Of a stretch of DNA of 64,000 nt, positions 22,747 through 34,010 are shown piece after piece. A model generated the notes under the pieces. It was not told the DNA's origin. It saw only the letters and a program-made list of their open reading frames with translations, and searched no databases. Made by a program: the position numbers and the translations under genes. The stretch comes from Vespa crabro (taxonomy: Eukaryota; Arthropoda; Insecta; Hymenoptera; Vespidae): contig NC_060957.1 in NCBI RefSeq assembly GCF_910589235.1, positions 7,311,162 through 7,375,161 of the forward strand. Reading direction: 5' to 3'. Positions within the stretch are counted from its first letter, which is position 1. Each line of letters begins with the position of its first letter.

Positions 22747-22785
22747 CTTGCGAATTACGCGAATATATTCGAACTATTCTCGAGG
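22747..22785 (+). other. possible microexon (39 nt, 13 codons)
   Basis: TTTTCCTGTTTGCAG precedes 39 bases that end in AGG followed by GTACGT. All three frames are open, and the length is a multiple of three (frame 0 reads LANYANIFELFSR). The acceptor is fair and the donor is weaker. No homology is recognised. Confidence 0.2.
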
Positions 22786-23455
22786 GTACGTATCAGCAGA
22801 GCTCGATCACGAGAGAAAGAAATAGGAATGTATTTTTATTTTCTCTTTTCTTTCTGCTCTTTTCTTTCTTCTCTTTTCTTCTTGTTTTAATGTGTTTTAA
22901 TAGAATTGAAAATAAAAAGCAAAAGAAGAAAAAAAAAGAAAAAAAAAAAAAGAAAGAAAAATATATCTTCCATCGTCCTTTATCACATTCGATTCAATCG
23001 ATTCGTACGAGTCTCGCCAATGTGGACGTTTTCGCGTTTTCGTTTCCACTTCCGCTTTCACCTTTGTTTCGCGAATACTCGAGGCAAACGATCGTTACAC
23101 GAGCATGTAGAGTCGCAAATGAAAATTCTGTACGTTTGTCGAGACTTTTTCATTAAAATCGGTGAACGTCTCTCGAGCGAACATCGGTCGACGTCACTCG
23201 CCCGTAAAGTTCTTCTCTTTGAAAGAAACACGCGATAGAAATATTATTGTAACATACGTTGTATTATCGAATTCGAAAATTTTCTCTAGTGCGAGCCTGT
23301 GTATTCGTCTGTCGAGTACACCAGACGGCGTAGGAAGGGTTCAAAGAGAGAAGAGCGAAGAGGGTAGAAAACGAAGAGTGATAGAAGGGAAAAACGAGGA
23401 AGAGGGGATGAGACCATCGACGATTCGACTCATTTCGCGTTTCATAGGACACGAC

Positions 23456-23494
23456 GAGCCAGCCAGCCAGTCAGCCAGCCAGCCAACCAGCCGC
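23456..23494. repeat. (AGCC)n microsatellite
   Basis: Tetranucleotide units AGCC with AGTC and AACC variants. Confidence 0.92.
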
Positions 23495-24244
23495 TCTCGT
23501 AAATCGAGTAACAATCCATTAAGCTCGATTATCAGATCTGTTTAAAATATAATCAAAGGGCATACGTGTTTTCCGTCGGAAAGGGTTGTGATTGAATGCA
23601 ACACTGTTTTACTCCTGCAATTGCTTCTCATTTTCAAATCGAACAAAGTTTACATGCCACATGAGAGATATTCGAGAAGATTATAATCCCTTTTCCAATT
23701 TATTTTCCATATCAATAGAAAATGAGCAATTTGCGATAATCACTGGATAGAAAATGTCGATTGGATTTTTTTCCCAAAAAGATTGTGTCGACTGTCAATA
23801 AAGAAAAGAGATTCTCTCGTTCGTTTCACAATTTAACAGAAAGAAAAGGAACAACTTGTAGCTCGTCAAATATCGAAGTACAGCATCGTATTTTTATCAA
23901 TCTCGCTTCGCAATCGAGCTTTTCGCAATAAAGCTTTATCCTTCCTTCGGAAAACACGATCGATTTCATATCATCGAAAAAGACGTTACGATGAAACTCA
24001 TGAAGCTACCGTTGTTGTAATCGTTTTCTTCGAGAAGAATTTCTCACTTTACAGAACAAGAGAAAAAGAGAAAAATGCTAGTAGAATAATACAGCATAAT
24101 TCCAACGGGCTCATAGATACACTTACACAGTTTCGTACACAATTCTAAGATGTTGAAAGTAGCTTTTCGAAATTACGAATGTTATAACGATCGTTCGCAA
24201 AAAAAGCTCTCTTCTTAAAATCAATAATTCCATCATTGAAAGAT

Positions 24245-24246
<2 letters not shown>

Positions 24247-24287
<41 letters not shown>

Positions 24288-24289
24288 CT
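24247..24289. repeat. (CT)n microsatellite
   Basis: CT array ending in TTTCTTTCTAG, a fair acceptor-like end with no matching exon. Confidence 0.96.
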
Positions 24290-25036
24290 AGCATAATAGT
24301 AACAGTTGTTCAAGTACATTGAAACGTATTGCGCAAAGGAGATTAAATGAAGGAAGATATTTTTATAGACAATGTTTATAATAATAATCCTTCGAAAATA
24401 TTTATAATTAGAGACTTAGGAATATTTCGAAAGATTTACAATATAGTAAACATTTACGATAATTATACAACGAGAGAAAGAAGTTCTTAAAAGGATTATC
24501 CATCGATAGAATAATTTTTCATCGGCATAATTTTTCTTCATATATTTCGTGAAACGAAAGAGGAAGATAACTGGCGCCTCTCGTTCTCTTTTTTATCTTT
24601 TTATCTTTCTTTGGTAAATGCCTTTCACCGTTTGCCGCTCTTTACGCTCCTTCTATTCTCTCCCACCTAGAAGGCACTCCACCTACATTATCCCTTTTCG
24701 TCTACCTTTCAACGATCGAATCCAAACGGCTGTTTGTTCGACTCGAAAGGAGAATGAAGCCTGCTTTCCTTCCTTCCTCTTTTTCCCTCTCAGCCACCAT
24801 TATCTTTTCTCACGCGATATACCATTCTCGACGCGCGTTATTCGATTCGAAGAATTTTTACAACGTGGAAAATTCTTATGTGTATATGTACGTATGAAGA
24901 TCGGTAACCTTTTGTTTTCTTTTTTTTTTCTTCTTGTTTAATCATTAATTATTAGTTCGTAACATAGAAGAAGAAAAAAAAGGTTACGATAGAAATTGTA
25001 CACTAAATCATTGTCAAATTCCTGTACAATTGTAGC
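24290..25036. other. unique non-coding sequence
   Basis: AT-rich to 24550, then a pyrimidine-biased segment to 24810. No gene recognised. Confidence 0.6.
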
Positions 25037-25043
25037 TTCTCTC

Positions 25044-25093
<50 letters not shown>
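25037..25093. repeat. (CT)n microsatellite
   Basis: CT run with one CC interruption. Confidence 0.96.
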
Positions 25094-25094
<1 letters not shown>

Positions 25095-25231
25095 AATAAT
25101 CGCCGTTACCAAGCGGCACTTCGAAAGGAACCGGTTCATTTCTTGACCCCATCGAATCCAACGAATCTCATATTTCATTGCCGAGCATGGTACTTCGCGG
25201 CCAATTAAGTTCGGTACTATAAATAAAAAGG

Positions 25232-25258
25232 TCCGCCGGCTGTGGTTTAACCGGCGGA
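25232..25258. other. GC-rich hairpin
   Basis: TCCGCCGG (25232-25239) and CCGGCGGA (25251-25258) are perfect reverse complements around an 11-base loop. It stands out in AT-rich DNA. No downstream T run marks it as a terminator, and no microRNA-length arms are present. Confidence 0.8.
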
Positions 25259-25377
25259 TAAAGGCTGGTCCGTGGGCGAGATAGGCGTTTTTGCTCGTGT
25301 TCGATGCCACTACTTTTTACCGAAGAAACAGTGTAATCACTTAATTATAAACTTCATTTAATCCCTTTTCTTTTTCC

Positions 25378-25398
25378 CTCTCTCTCTCTCTCTCTCTC
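25378..25398. repeat. (CT)n microsatellite
   Basis: Short pure CT run. Confidence 0.93.
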
Positions 25399-26390
25399 GA
25401 ATCTCATAAATATTGATAATACGAATTGTACGGTCACTCGATATAATCATTGATAACAAAATTCAACAACTTTTTATCGTTCTCACAGAAATCGATAAAA
25501 TTGAATAAATCATTGTCATCATTGTTTTGAAGCTTGAAAGAACTATAGATACGGGTAAAGCTGTAAGAGTTAACAGTAGTTACTTTGCTTTTCGCACGGA
25601 CGGTATTTTATCAGGGTGATAGTTCGACGTAATCGAAAGGCCAGGAAACTCTGATAGATCACTCGACGTTTGAGTATCGTTAGTTTGAAACGCGTAACGC
25701 GTTTTCTGCCATTTGGTTCTGCAGGTTAGTGCACGTGCAAAATGGACACGAAATGGTTCAAAGGTTGCGAGAACGTCGACCTTTGGCATCGTTGGCTGCG
25801 GTAAACGGCCGAGAAATCGAACGGTCGTTCGATCGTTCAGGGAAGCGAAAGAGTGAAGCAGAAGAGGTGAGGGGGAAATTGGGGGAAGGCTCGGGTTAAG
25901 GAAAATGTAATTAAACGTATAGTTGTATGTGTATATGTACATGTGCTTACTTAGGCAAAAGTAAGACAGAAAAGAGAGAGAGAGAGTAATAGAGCCTTGG
26001 ATCGATCATTATATATACACATAGCTAACCACATGACCAACAACATAACACTTTTGAAAATTACGACTAACGATGCTGTTGCATCATTTCTATGACTTTT
26101 AACAACTTATCTAGCAAAGGTTCGTACATTTTTATAACTCTACGTGCGTATTTAATTTTATTGCATATTTCGCGGCTACATTTTTACCACGCTCGCAAAG
26201 ATGAAATACGACGAGACTATCACGTGGCTACGCATTCGTAAAGTAGAAAGAGAGAGAGAGAGAAAAGAAAAAAAGAACGTTTACCGTTCTCGTGGAAACG
26301 AGCTTTCGATGTATGCAATATTTAACGATAGATTCGACGGTGATAAATTTTAATAAAGAATCTCGGTAAAATCGTGAAATCCGTGAGGAA

Positions 26391-26393
<3 letters not shown>
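25399..26393. other. unique non-coding sequence
   Basis: 25580-25900 is repeat-free, with an open frame on the minus strand of about 120 codons that has no recognised domain. A short GA run lies at 26248-26264. Confidence 0.55.
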
Positions 26394-26442
<49 letters not shown>

Positions 26443-26446
26443 AAGA
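26394..26446. repeat. (GA)n microsatellite
   Basis: Pure GA run with a GGAGAAAGAGG tail. Confidence 0.96.
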
Positions 26447-27320
26447 GGAATGAGAAATGAATGACGCGTTATAATAGTATCATAAAATTTTACGGACTTC
26501 TGGAAGCTTTTTAACGTACGATTTATAACATAATGTAATTCTCGTTACTGATGTCGCGTAACCGCGTTATAATTATTGGAAATTTTTGTTCTCTCGGATA
26601 ATTACGTTTATCGATACATAAAGAAAGACAGACAGAGACGAACAAACAATAGAACGATCGATGAAATACGATTTTAACGGGTTCGTTAACGTCCTCATTT
26701 TCTGGTCAACCTTCACGCTTTACACGAGTATTATTGGCACGTTCTGTTGTGCTCTAACGACAAACGGTCGAACAGTGTGTTTCCAAGCGATTCGATACGA
26801 AGCAATTTGAAAAAAGCCAACCTTTCGCGGTGTAGTGGAAAACGAAATCGGAATTTTTCGTCGTCTAGTCGACGGCGATGCAATTTTACGAGCCGGTCAG
26901 CCGAGCAGACGCGCATCGGTTCGTCGCGCGCGAACGCACGATTTTATCACGTATTTCGTTGTACGTGTTACGTGTTGTGCATGTGTTACACGATCGAATG
27001 CATACCGAGACTTTATGAGCATCCTCGAAACATTTCTTCGCTTCATTTATAAATATTATATTATTATATTATATAATATCTAACGAATTAATTCAGTTAT
27101 TAACATGAGATTTATAGCTTTGAAAAAAAGAATAGATTATTATTAAAAGAATCTTTACCATATTGTTACGCTTTTGTTATAACTTTTTCATAATTCTCTA
27201 GTTTCGTTCATTTTGTTTTTATGTATTAATATTGAATGTCCGAATCGTGAGAAGGATAAGCGAACGAATTCAGATTTATTACTATATATCTTTGCAACGT
27301 ATCTGTGTATACATATATAC

Positions 27321-27324
<4 letters not shown>
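26447..27324. other. unique non-coding sequence
   Basis: 26700-26960 is CpG-rich and repeat-free. 27040-27300 is very AT-rich. No gene recognised. Confidence 0.58.

Positions 27325-27358
<34 letters not shown>
27325..27358. repeat. (TA)n microsatellite
   Basis: TA run within a wider TA/CATA-rich segment (27308-27372). Confidence 0.95.
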
Positions 27359-27362
<4 letters not shown>

Positions 27363-27372
27363 TAATACATAT

Positions 27373-28393
27373 TTAATCTACAATTACGTTTCATTTAACA
27401 TTTATAGTGTTCTGAAAATTCCAGTAATAATTATATGCTCGAAATAATTACAAAAGCGAAGTTAATTGTTCTGGGTCGTATACTCGATATATAACGTGTA
27501 AATTGACGTTAAGTAGAAATTCTGATTGTTAAAATATATCGGTTTTCTCTTTTTCTTTTCATGCTTCCATTATTTCTCGCTTTTGTAAAAAATATTCGTT
27601 TTGTAAAAAAATTTGATTTGTTTCTCGGATGTTTGTGCGTTTGTACTTATGCACATTCTTGACCATCGTCGAAGAATATGACATTAGGATGGTGGAAGGG
27701 ATAGAGAACAGACAATTTTTTACAAGTGTCTCGAACTTGGCAATTTTTAAGAATTTATATAGGTCAGTGTACTAGCGTATTTTCGAGAATCGATATAGGT
27801 AACATAGATGAGTATTTGTACAAGTATAGTTTTTGTTTTTCTTCCAACCGGTTTTTTTCGATGTATTTATATAAGCTCGAGTGTTAGAATATCATTCAAA
27901 AATTTCAACAGACCAATGCACTCGACGACGAAATGCAGCATGATCGAAATAAACAGTACTACTACTTCTACAATTCTTTTTTCTTCTTTACTTTTTTATT
28001 TTTAAAGATTGAAAGATTTCTACGTGATTATATATATGTTACGTAATTACCGGTTAATTATTTCTCTTTCGTACTTCTTTTTCTTTTTTCTTTTTTTTCT
28101 TTTTTTTTCATTTTTATTATTATGTTCGAGTAAGTAACTTCGTAATGCATAATAATTTTTCATGTTGTCCCATGTGGGCGATCGTGCGTAAAAAGATTTT
28201 CATCTAAGAATACGTATGAACTCTCTTTCTCTGTACGTCTACGTGTACGTATGCGTATATAGAAAGAGAAAGGGATAGTAAAACGTGTTTCCTGCAATAA
28301 GGGTGAGAACGAGCATGTGCCGTCGCCATAAGTACTTGGAATATATGTCGTTCGCAATGCTATACTATGCGAGAAACATCGATAAAGTCTACA
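27373..28393. other. unique non-coding sequence
   Basis: AT-rich, with a T/C-rich homopolymeric patch at 28076-28112. No gene recognised. Confidence 0.6.
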
Positions 28394-28404
28394 AAGAGAG
28401 AAAA

Positions 28405-28461
<57 letters not shown>

Positions 28462-28462
28462 A
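28394..28462. repeat. (GA)n microsatellite
   Basis: GA array with AAA variants. Confidence 0.96.
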
Positions 28463-28468
28463 GAAGAT

Positions 28469-28560
28469 AAAGAAATGGTTGGAAGATTGTAAACGACGAG
28501 GAAGAAAGAGAGAAAAAAGGAGACAAAGAAATGGTTGGAAGATTGTAAACGATGAAGAAG
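28469..28560 (+). repeat. 56-bp tandem duplication
   Basis: The segment starting AAAGAAATGGTTGGAAGATT occurs at 28469-28504 and again at 28525-28560 with two differences. A GA-rich linker separates the copies. Confidence 0.9.
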
Positions 28561-28595
28561 AGAGAAAGAGAGAGAGAAAGAGAGAAAGAGAGAGA
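28561..28595. repeat. GA-rich microsatellite
   Basis: GA and GAAA units following the tandem duplication. Confidence 0.9.
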
Positions 28596-29380
28596 AGTAA
28601 GAGGAAGGGCAGTCTTTCTCGGCAATTTCACAGTCCACGTGCCCTTAGTAGATATGAAAGGGGTACCAAGTGAGAAGAGGATGAGAAACTCACTCGATAT
28701 TGTTTCCTCTTCTTTTATCTTTTTATTTTATCTTTTCTCTTTTTTCTGTTTTCTTTTTATTTCTTTTTATTCGTTGTTTTTTTTTGTCCTTTTCTCCTTT
28801 TTCCAAGTATTTCTCTCAGTTTATTGCGTTCACGATAATACTTTCCTTTATTACGCACGGCACGCATCGCCAGAGAAGCTGCACCAGACTCTTTCTGATC
28901 TTTATAGCTACAATTATAGGAACTAGGAAGAAAATTCCACTATAAAAGTATCAGACGCTAAGATGAAAGTACTTTTATTTGATTTTTCTTTTTTTTTTTA
29001 TTTTTTTTATTCTTACTTTTTTTTCTTCCTTTTCTTAAATGTTCTCTATCGATCCTGGAAAAATATCCGATTATGAAAAGGACCCTTAACGAAGGGTATA
29101 AAAGGATAAACTCATCTTATTAGTAAAATCGTTAAATCATCCGTATTAATTATTATTGCGACTATTTAACAGATAAAGAAGAAATTTCTTCGTTTTCATT
29201 TCATAAAGTTTGAATATCTTACGTTATTCGTGTGATGTGTTAAATTTTCTCAAGGGTCCTTCGGAAAACCCACCAGAATCATTCGTAAACGTTTAAACGA
29301 ATTCTCCGAAGGCATCAAGGAAGTACCAAGGGCGGACGTTGTACGCGTTTAATCGTTTCGATCAAAAATGTATACGAAAC
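28596..29380. other. unique non-coding sequence
   Basis: Strongly T/C-biased between 28700 and 28815, and T homopolymers at 28985-29035. The rest is ordinary AT-rich DNA. No gene recognised. Confidence 0.6.
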
Positions 29381-29432
29381 AGAGAGAAAAGAGAGAAAAA
29401 GAGAGAGAGAGAGAGAGAGAGGAAGAGAGAGT
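29381..29432. repeat. (GA)n microsatellite
   Basis: GA array with AAAA interruptions on the left. Confidence 0.95.
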
Positions 29433-29722
29433 AGAAAGGATAAAGGAGATGGAGAACGTCGAGTCTCAAGACGAAAACTTTCACAATTTCGAGGGAGGAA
29501 GGTAACTTCTTGTTCCCCTCCTTCCATTCCGAAATTATTTGCCCTACCGTTAATTAAACTCGACTGCCCTCGATTATAACACAGAATACTCGAGGACACC
29601 GTGGAGAAGCAAGATTTCCTCCTTCTCCTCCTACTTCCCTCCCCTCCCCCCCCGTCGAATATAATACCTCGAACCATCCTTTTGCCGTTTCAACCCTTTC
29701 TCACGTAAAATCGTTCTTGAAC
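29433..29722. other. unique sequence with CT/CCT-rich patch
   Basis: 29515-29660 is repeat-poor apart from a pyrimidine patch (CCTCC units) at 29615-29655. Confidence 0.5.
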
Positions 29723-29743
29723 GAGAGGGGAGAGAGAGAGAAT

Positions 29744-29778
<35 letters not shown>
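29723..29778. repeat. (GA)n microsatellite
   Basis: GA run with one ATGAAAG interruption. Confidence 0.95.
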
Positions 29779-29781
<3 letters not shown>

Positions 29782-30708
29782 CCAGGGATCATTCTTCAAA
29801 GTAGCCTTTGAAGTAAAGTTTCAACGCCAGGGGGTGGTAACTAAGCCAGGGGGTAGAGAGGTATCCGAAGAGCAAGGAAGGGCATCAAAGAGATCGCGAA
29901 CACTGACAGGTGCACGATAAATCGGCTCTACCGCGATAATAAGCGGTACTTCGCTTCTGCTTCCCGTAGGGTATATCGATAGTAGCATAGGGGATACGCC
30001 GAATATACTTAACCGTCCCGATCCTATGAACTTAATGGGAAGAAACACCGCCTGCAATTTTCGACACCTCATAAATTGCCACGATCGTTTCGGGGTTATA
30101 TATACGACGTTATATATTTCGAAATATCATATATTATATAATATTTTAATGGGTTAACAAGAACGAAAACAAAAGTGAGAATTGTTTTTTTAATTATTTC
30201 GTCAAATCGTTAAAGAAATATTTTTCGTCTCTTTCCCTTCAAATCCTTTTTAAATAATTTGATAATTTTTCTCTTTGAAATCAAGAAAATATCTAAATCG
30301 AATATATACGAATAATATTAACTACAGAGATATTTGTATTGAACGGAAGTTGGAATCGAGCGCAAACTCGATACGTGTCGACTCGAAATATAATTTCATC
30401 ATCGAAGAAAGCCCATAATTTGGTGAGCACACTTCAATGAAATCTCACTTGATGAGGAAAAAAAATAAAAAAAATAAAAAATAAATTGAGAAAAAAAGAG
30501 AACAAAAGAAAGAAATGTTTTCAAGTTCTATTTAGAGTTAGCTTTCGTGTAAATCCAATTTTAAAAGATATTTGAATTTATTCTCTGCTGCACTGATAAT
30601 TCGACAGGATTTTAATGCGAATGGATTGCTGCGTTCGATCGTTGATGCGTTTACGGATATCGTGCGATCAAGTTAATACGAAAAACGTGAGCTGTAACGT
30701 TATTAGTA
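29779..30708. other. unique non-coding sequence
   Basis: 29880-30080 is a repeat-free island with an open minus-strand frame of about 83 codons that I do not recognise. 30100-30310 and 30450-30600 are AT-rich. Confidence 0.5.
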
Positions 30709-30716
30709 TCTCTCTT

Positions 30717-30757
<41 letters not shown>

Positions 30758-30760
30758 TTT
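30709..30760. repeat. (CT)n microsatellite
   Basis: CT array in inverted orientation to the GA array at 30924-30981, about 160 bases away. Confidence 0.96.
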
Positions 30761-30923
30761 ATTATATTTAATTTTATTTTGTTTATTTTACATCATTACA
30801 CGTAATGATAACGCATCGAATTTCCTTACTCATTTCTACTTTTATTCTATGTCGTTAAAAATTTCGTTATGTTCATATTACAGATATTCTATTGCGAAAT
30901 ATTTATTTATTCCATTCTCGCGA

Positions 30924-30927
30924 AGAG

Positions 30928-30981
<54 letters not shown>
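30924..30981. repeat. (GA)n microsatellite
   Basis: GA array, the partner arm of the CT array upstream. Confidence 0.97.
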
Positions 30982-30985
<4 letters not shown>

Positions 30986-31179
30986 TCGTGCTATCAGCGA
31001 TGGAATCGGAAATGCATTTCGCATAACGATGACGAGCGTGCGCATACGAATGCAGTGCACGCGTCGGTGCCTCCTCGCGAGTGGCTGTCATACGAGATGA
31101 TGATGGTCCTTTCAACGCGAACATCGGCCGTGTTGGCAGATTTTAATTAAAAAACAAACTTTATCAGAAGCATATCACG

Positions 31180-31410
31180 ACGATAACCACCGAGATATAC
31201 CGTCATAATTCAAACGACCGAACAGAGACGACGCTAATGACACAACACGAAGGCGTTGCGATTCTCGCAGCAATTGTGCGTGGGCCTCGAATCAGCTCGA
31301 CGATGCCAAGTACAGACTAAAATTTTAATTAAAATTAATGCCGCTTGATAAATGTATCGTTAAATAACCAGCCGGCTGCGCCAATGAGATGCGCCGGTGT
31401 ATTCTCTACG
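31180..31410. promoter_or_regulatory. repeat-free island, possible conserved element
   Basis: No arrays. It contains a perfect 16-base palindrome AATTTTAATTAAAATT at 31321-31336, with a TAATTA homeodomain-type core, followed by GATAAATG and a CCGGC…GCCGG stem. The mix of AT-rich binding words with preserved CpG resembles insect enhancers. Function is inferred. Confidence 0.25.
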
Positions 31411-31835
31411 TACACAAATCGTGTTATATATTTGAAAATATTCCATTAGTCTCTCGTATTATATCCATGCGGAATGAGTAACAATGTTAATTAATAATCT
31501 TTTAGTTTTAAGATGAGGTAAACTGTGTGTATCTTTGTAGGTATCGATTCTACGATCGAATATCTATAGGCAATCGTTCGATATATTTTTTCTTTTATTT
31601 TTTCTTTCATATATTTACGTAATTTCTTGCTCGTACTTTTTTATTATTTTATTTTCGTATCAATCCAATTACTACGAATATACTTTTCTATGAATTATTA
31701 TTTAGTGAATATTGTTGCTTTGAATTCGTGAAACATAATTTGTTGGTTATTGTAGTACGTTTAGCACCGTGCATTTACAGTATTAACTATGTATTACCTT
31801 TCCGATTAATTACACGACTGGCTTTGTGCGTCCAA
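31411..31835. other. unique AT-rich sequence
   Basis: No gene recognised and no array. Confidence 0.6.
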
Positions 31836-31884
31836 GCGACAAAACCATAGCGGACCGACAAAACCATGGCGCACCGACAAAACC
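31836..31884 (+). repeat. 19-bp minisatellite, about 2.6 copies
   Basis: GCGACAAAACCATAGCGGA, then CCGACAAAACCATGGCGCA, then CCGACAAAACC. Confidence 0.9.
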
Positions 31885-32333
31885 TAATTACAATCACGCA
31901 GGTATACCGCGTGAACGTTTCGATGAACATCGATAAACGTCGCATTCGACGTAAATTATTTCGCATGGACTCCTCAGGATATGCAATGGGACTGACTTGG
32001 TGCACGCATGCAGCTTTACACATAAGCATACACACATTTACTTAGGCATGCATACATACATAGATATATGTACATACATGCATATAACTTATCGATCATC
32101 GAACGAATAACCGAGACAAACTTATGCGACTCCATTATTCATGTCTTGAATCGATATTTACTTCTTAAGTCTTTCGATAGTACTCCATAATCTTGAAGCT
32201 TTCGTAACGACTACAAAGCCGATAGACACACAGGAGGAAGTTCGGACGATATATCGATCGTACTCGACTCATGCGTTTAATCGATAAAAGATTAAATGTA
32301 TTATATTAGTTTCGTGTCTAGCGTCATCATCTA
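31885..32333. other. unique non-coding sequence
   Basis: CATACATA-type words at 32040-32080. Otherwise ordinary DNA with no gene recognised. Confidence 0.58.
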
Positions 32334-32405
<72 letters not shown>

Positions 32406-32428
32406 TCTCTCTCTTTTTCCTTTCCCTT
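32334..32428. repeat. pure pyrimidine tract (CT)n
   Basis: Ninety-five uninterrupted pyrimidines, mainly CT dinucleotides. Confidence 0.97.
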
Positions 32429-32609
32429 ATTCTCTTCGTCCTCAACTGTACCGATCTTGGAACTTGAAAGGAATCGTTGAGACTCCTTTCGCGTCGTAAC
32501 AGTTTATCATTCGATGAAGCTTTTTGTCGACTTCTTCGATCGCCAAGCAAGTAAAGGCATCGCCTTTGTGTTCACGTTCCTTATGAACGAGCACGTTTAT
32601 ATGATTTGT

Positions 32610-32610
<1 letters not shown>

Positions 32611-32678
<68 letters not shown>

Positions 32679-32680
32679 TT
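32611..32680. repeat. (CT)n(CTTT)n microsatellite
   Basis: CT run passing into CTTT units. Confidence 0.96.
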
Positions 32681-32800
32681 GTGTGGATATTGAACACGCA
32701 CGTATGACGAATCCGAAGTAGAAAAACGGGATTGGTAGTTAGAGTGATGTTTAATACGGCTGCAGTCGATTTCATTCATTGATTCGTTGAGTTTCTGTTC

Positions 32801-32822
32801 TCTTTCTCTCTTTCTCTTTCTT

Positions 32823-32857
<35 letters not shown>

Positions 32858-32880
32858 TTCTCTTTCTCTCTCATTCTCTG
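32801..32880. repeat. CT/CTTT higher-order array
   Basis: Blocks of CT dinucleotides separated by CTTT at semi-regular spacing. Confidence 0.94.
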
Positions 32881-32976
32881 TTTCTCTTTTTCTTTCATTT
32901 GTTGAGTTCGATATTTGAAAAACGTACGATCGAACGATGTAGTCAATTTTATTGCAAGTGAAACAAACATATGATT

Positions 32977-33005
32977 TCTTTCTTTCTTTCTTTCTTTTTT
33001 TCTTT
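32977..33005. repeat. (CTTT)n microsatellite
   Basis: TTTC tetranucleotide units ending in a T run. Confidence 0.92.
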
Positions 33006-33061
33006 CCCATGAGAGAATGTTTAAACGTGACGAATGCCTCTTGTTATCTACCAACACTTCT

Positions 33062-33073
33062 TTCTCACTCTTT

Positions 33074-33106
<33 letters not shown>

Positions 33107-33120
33107 TCTCTCTCTCTTTG

Positions 33121-33157
<37 letters not shown>

Positions 33158-33172
33158 TTCTCTTTCTCTTTC
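33062..33172. repeat. CT array with repeated TTTGTC interruption
   Basis: About 110 bases. The phrase CTTTGTCTCTC recurs roughly every 25-30 bases, so CT blocks appear to have been duplicated together with their interruption. Confidence 0.94.
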
Positions 33173-33948
33173 GAACTTTTTCCAAAGAAACTTTATCGTT
33201 GCCGGCAGAACTCGAGGAGCTAAGTTTTCCACGGTGAACGTTCTTTACGCGCGGGGCTAGAGCGACTATAAGCGAAGGAAATTACGGTGTTACGACGAGA
33301 GTAAAGGCAATTTACCATTGTACAATCCTTTGGAGACACGAAGACTCATTTATTATCTTGGATCATCGAGACTACAATTTCCTGTTACAAGATTTTACAG
33401 TTTCCGTACATGTGTCGCGCATATGTCTCATTACACCTGTTGCATATTGCTCGAATGTACATAGGTAATATAGCTTTTAAATTCTCCTTTATCATTTTAC
33501 ATCAACTAGAATTTCGTTCGAGATAATCGTCAAATTGAATGTGATAACATCGATATGACTTGAATAACCAATTAAGTACGATCTATAGAAAATGAAAAAA
33601 AAAAGGAAAGAAAGAAAAGAAAACATAAAAAGATGCAAATATAAAAATATAACAAACAGAGGACCAATGCGCTATCTAAAGTGCAGACAGGAGGAATTCG
33701 TTTTTTCTCTAAACGAAAACGTGACAAAAAGTGATGGGTTGGCGCAGAGAATAAAGAAGAAGAAGAAGAAGAAACAGAGAAAGAACATTGCAGCATCCTT
33801 CGTAACGTATGCAGTGCGGCGTTTTATGCACCAGGTGCTGGTAGTTATATCGTACGTGTCCTGTCCCAGCATCTCTCTCGAATACACGCAACACGCACAT
33901 ACACGAACTCATTTACTCGTTTGTAGCCGACGACTGTCACGCGTGTTG

Positions 33949-33952
<4 letters not shown>
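33173..33952. other. unique non-coding sequence
   Basis: 33173-33580 is repeat-free. 33590-33650 and 33757-33790 are A-rich and AAG-rich. No gene recognised. Confidence 0.6.

Positions 33953-34008
<56 letters not shown>
33953..34008. repeat. (TA)n microsatellite
   Basis: About 55 bases of TA. Confidence 0.97.

Positions 34009-34010
<2 letters not shown>

Larger units (their letters stand above)
22436..24246. other. unique non-coding sequence
   Basis: No gene recognised. It contains a CTTTT-type pyrimidine patch (22835-22884), an A-rich patch (22917-22960) and an AGCC tetranucleotide patch (listed separately). 23570-24230 is AT-rich ordinary DNA. Confidence 0.58.

Noticed and set aside
29821..30072. 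83-codon minus-strand frame of ordinary complexity
   Set aside because: No recognised homology, no splice or start evidence. Short enough to be chance.
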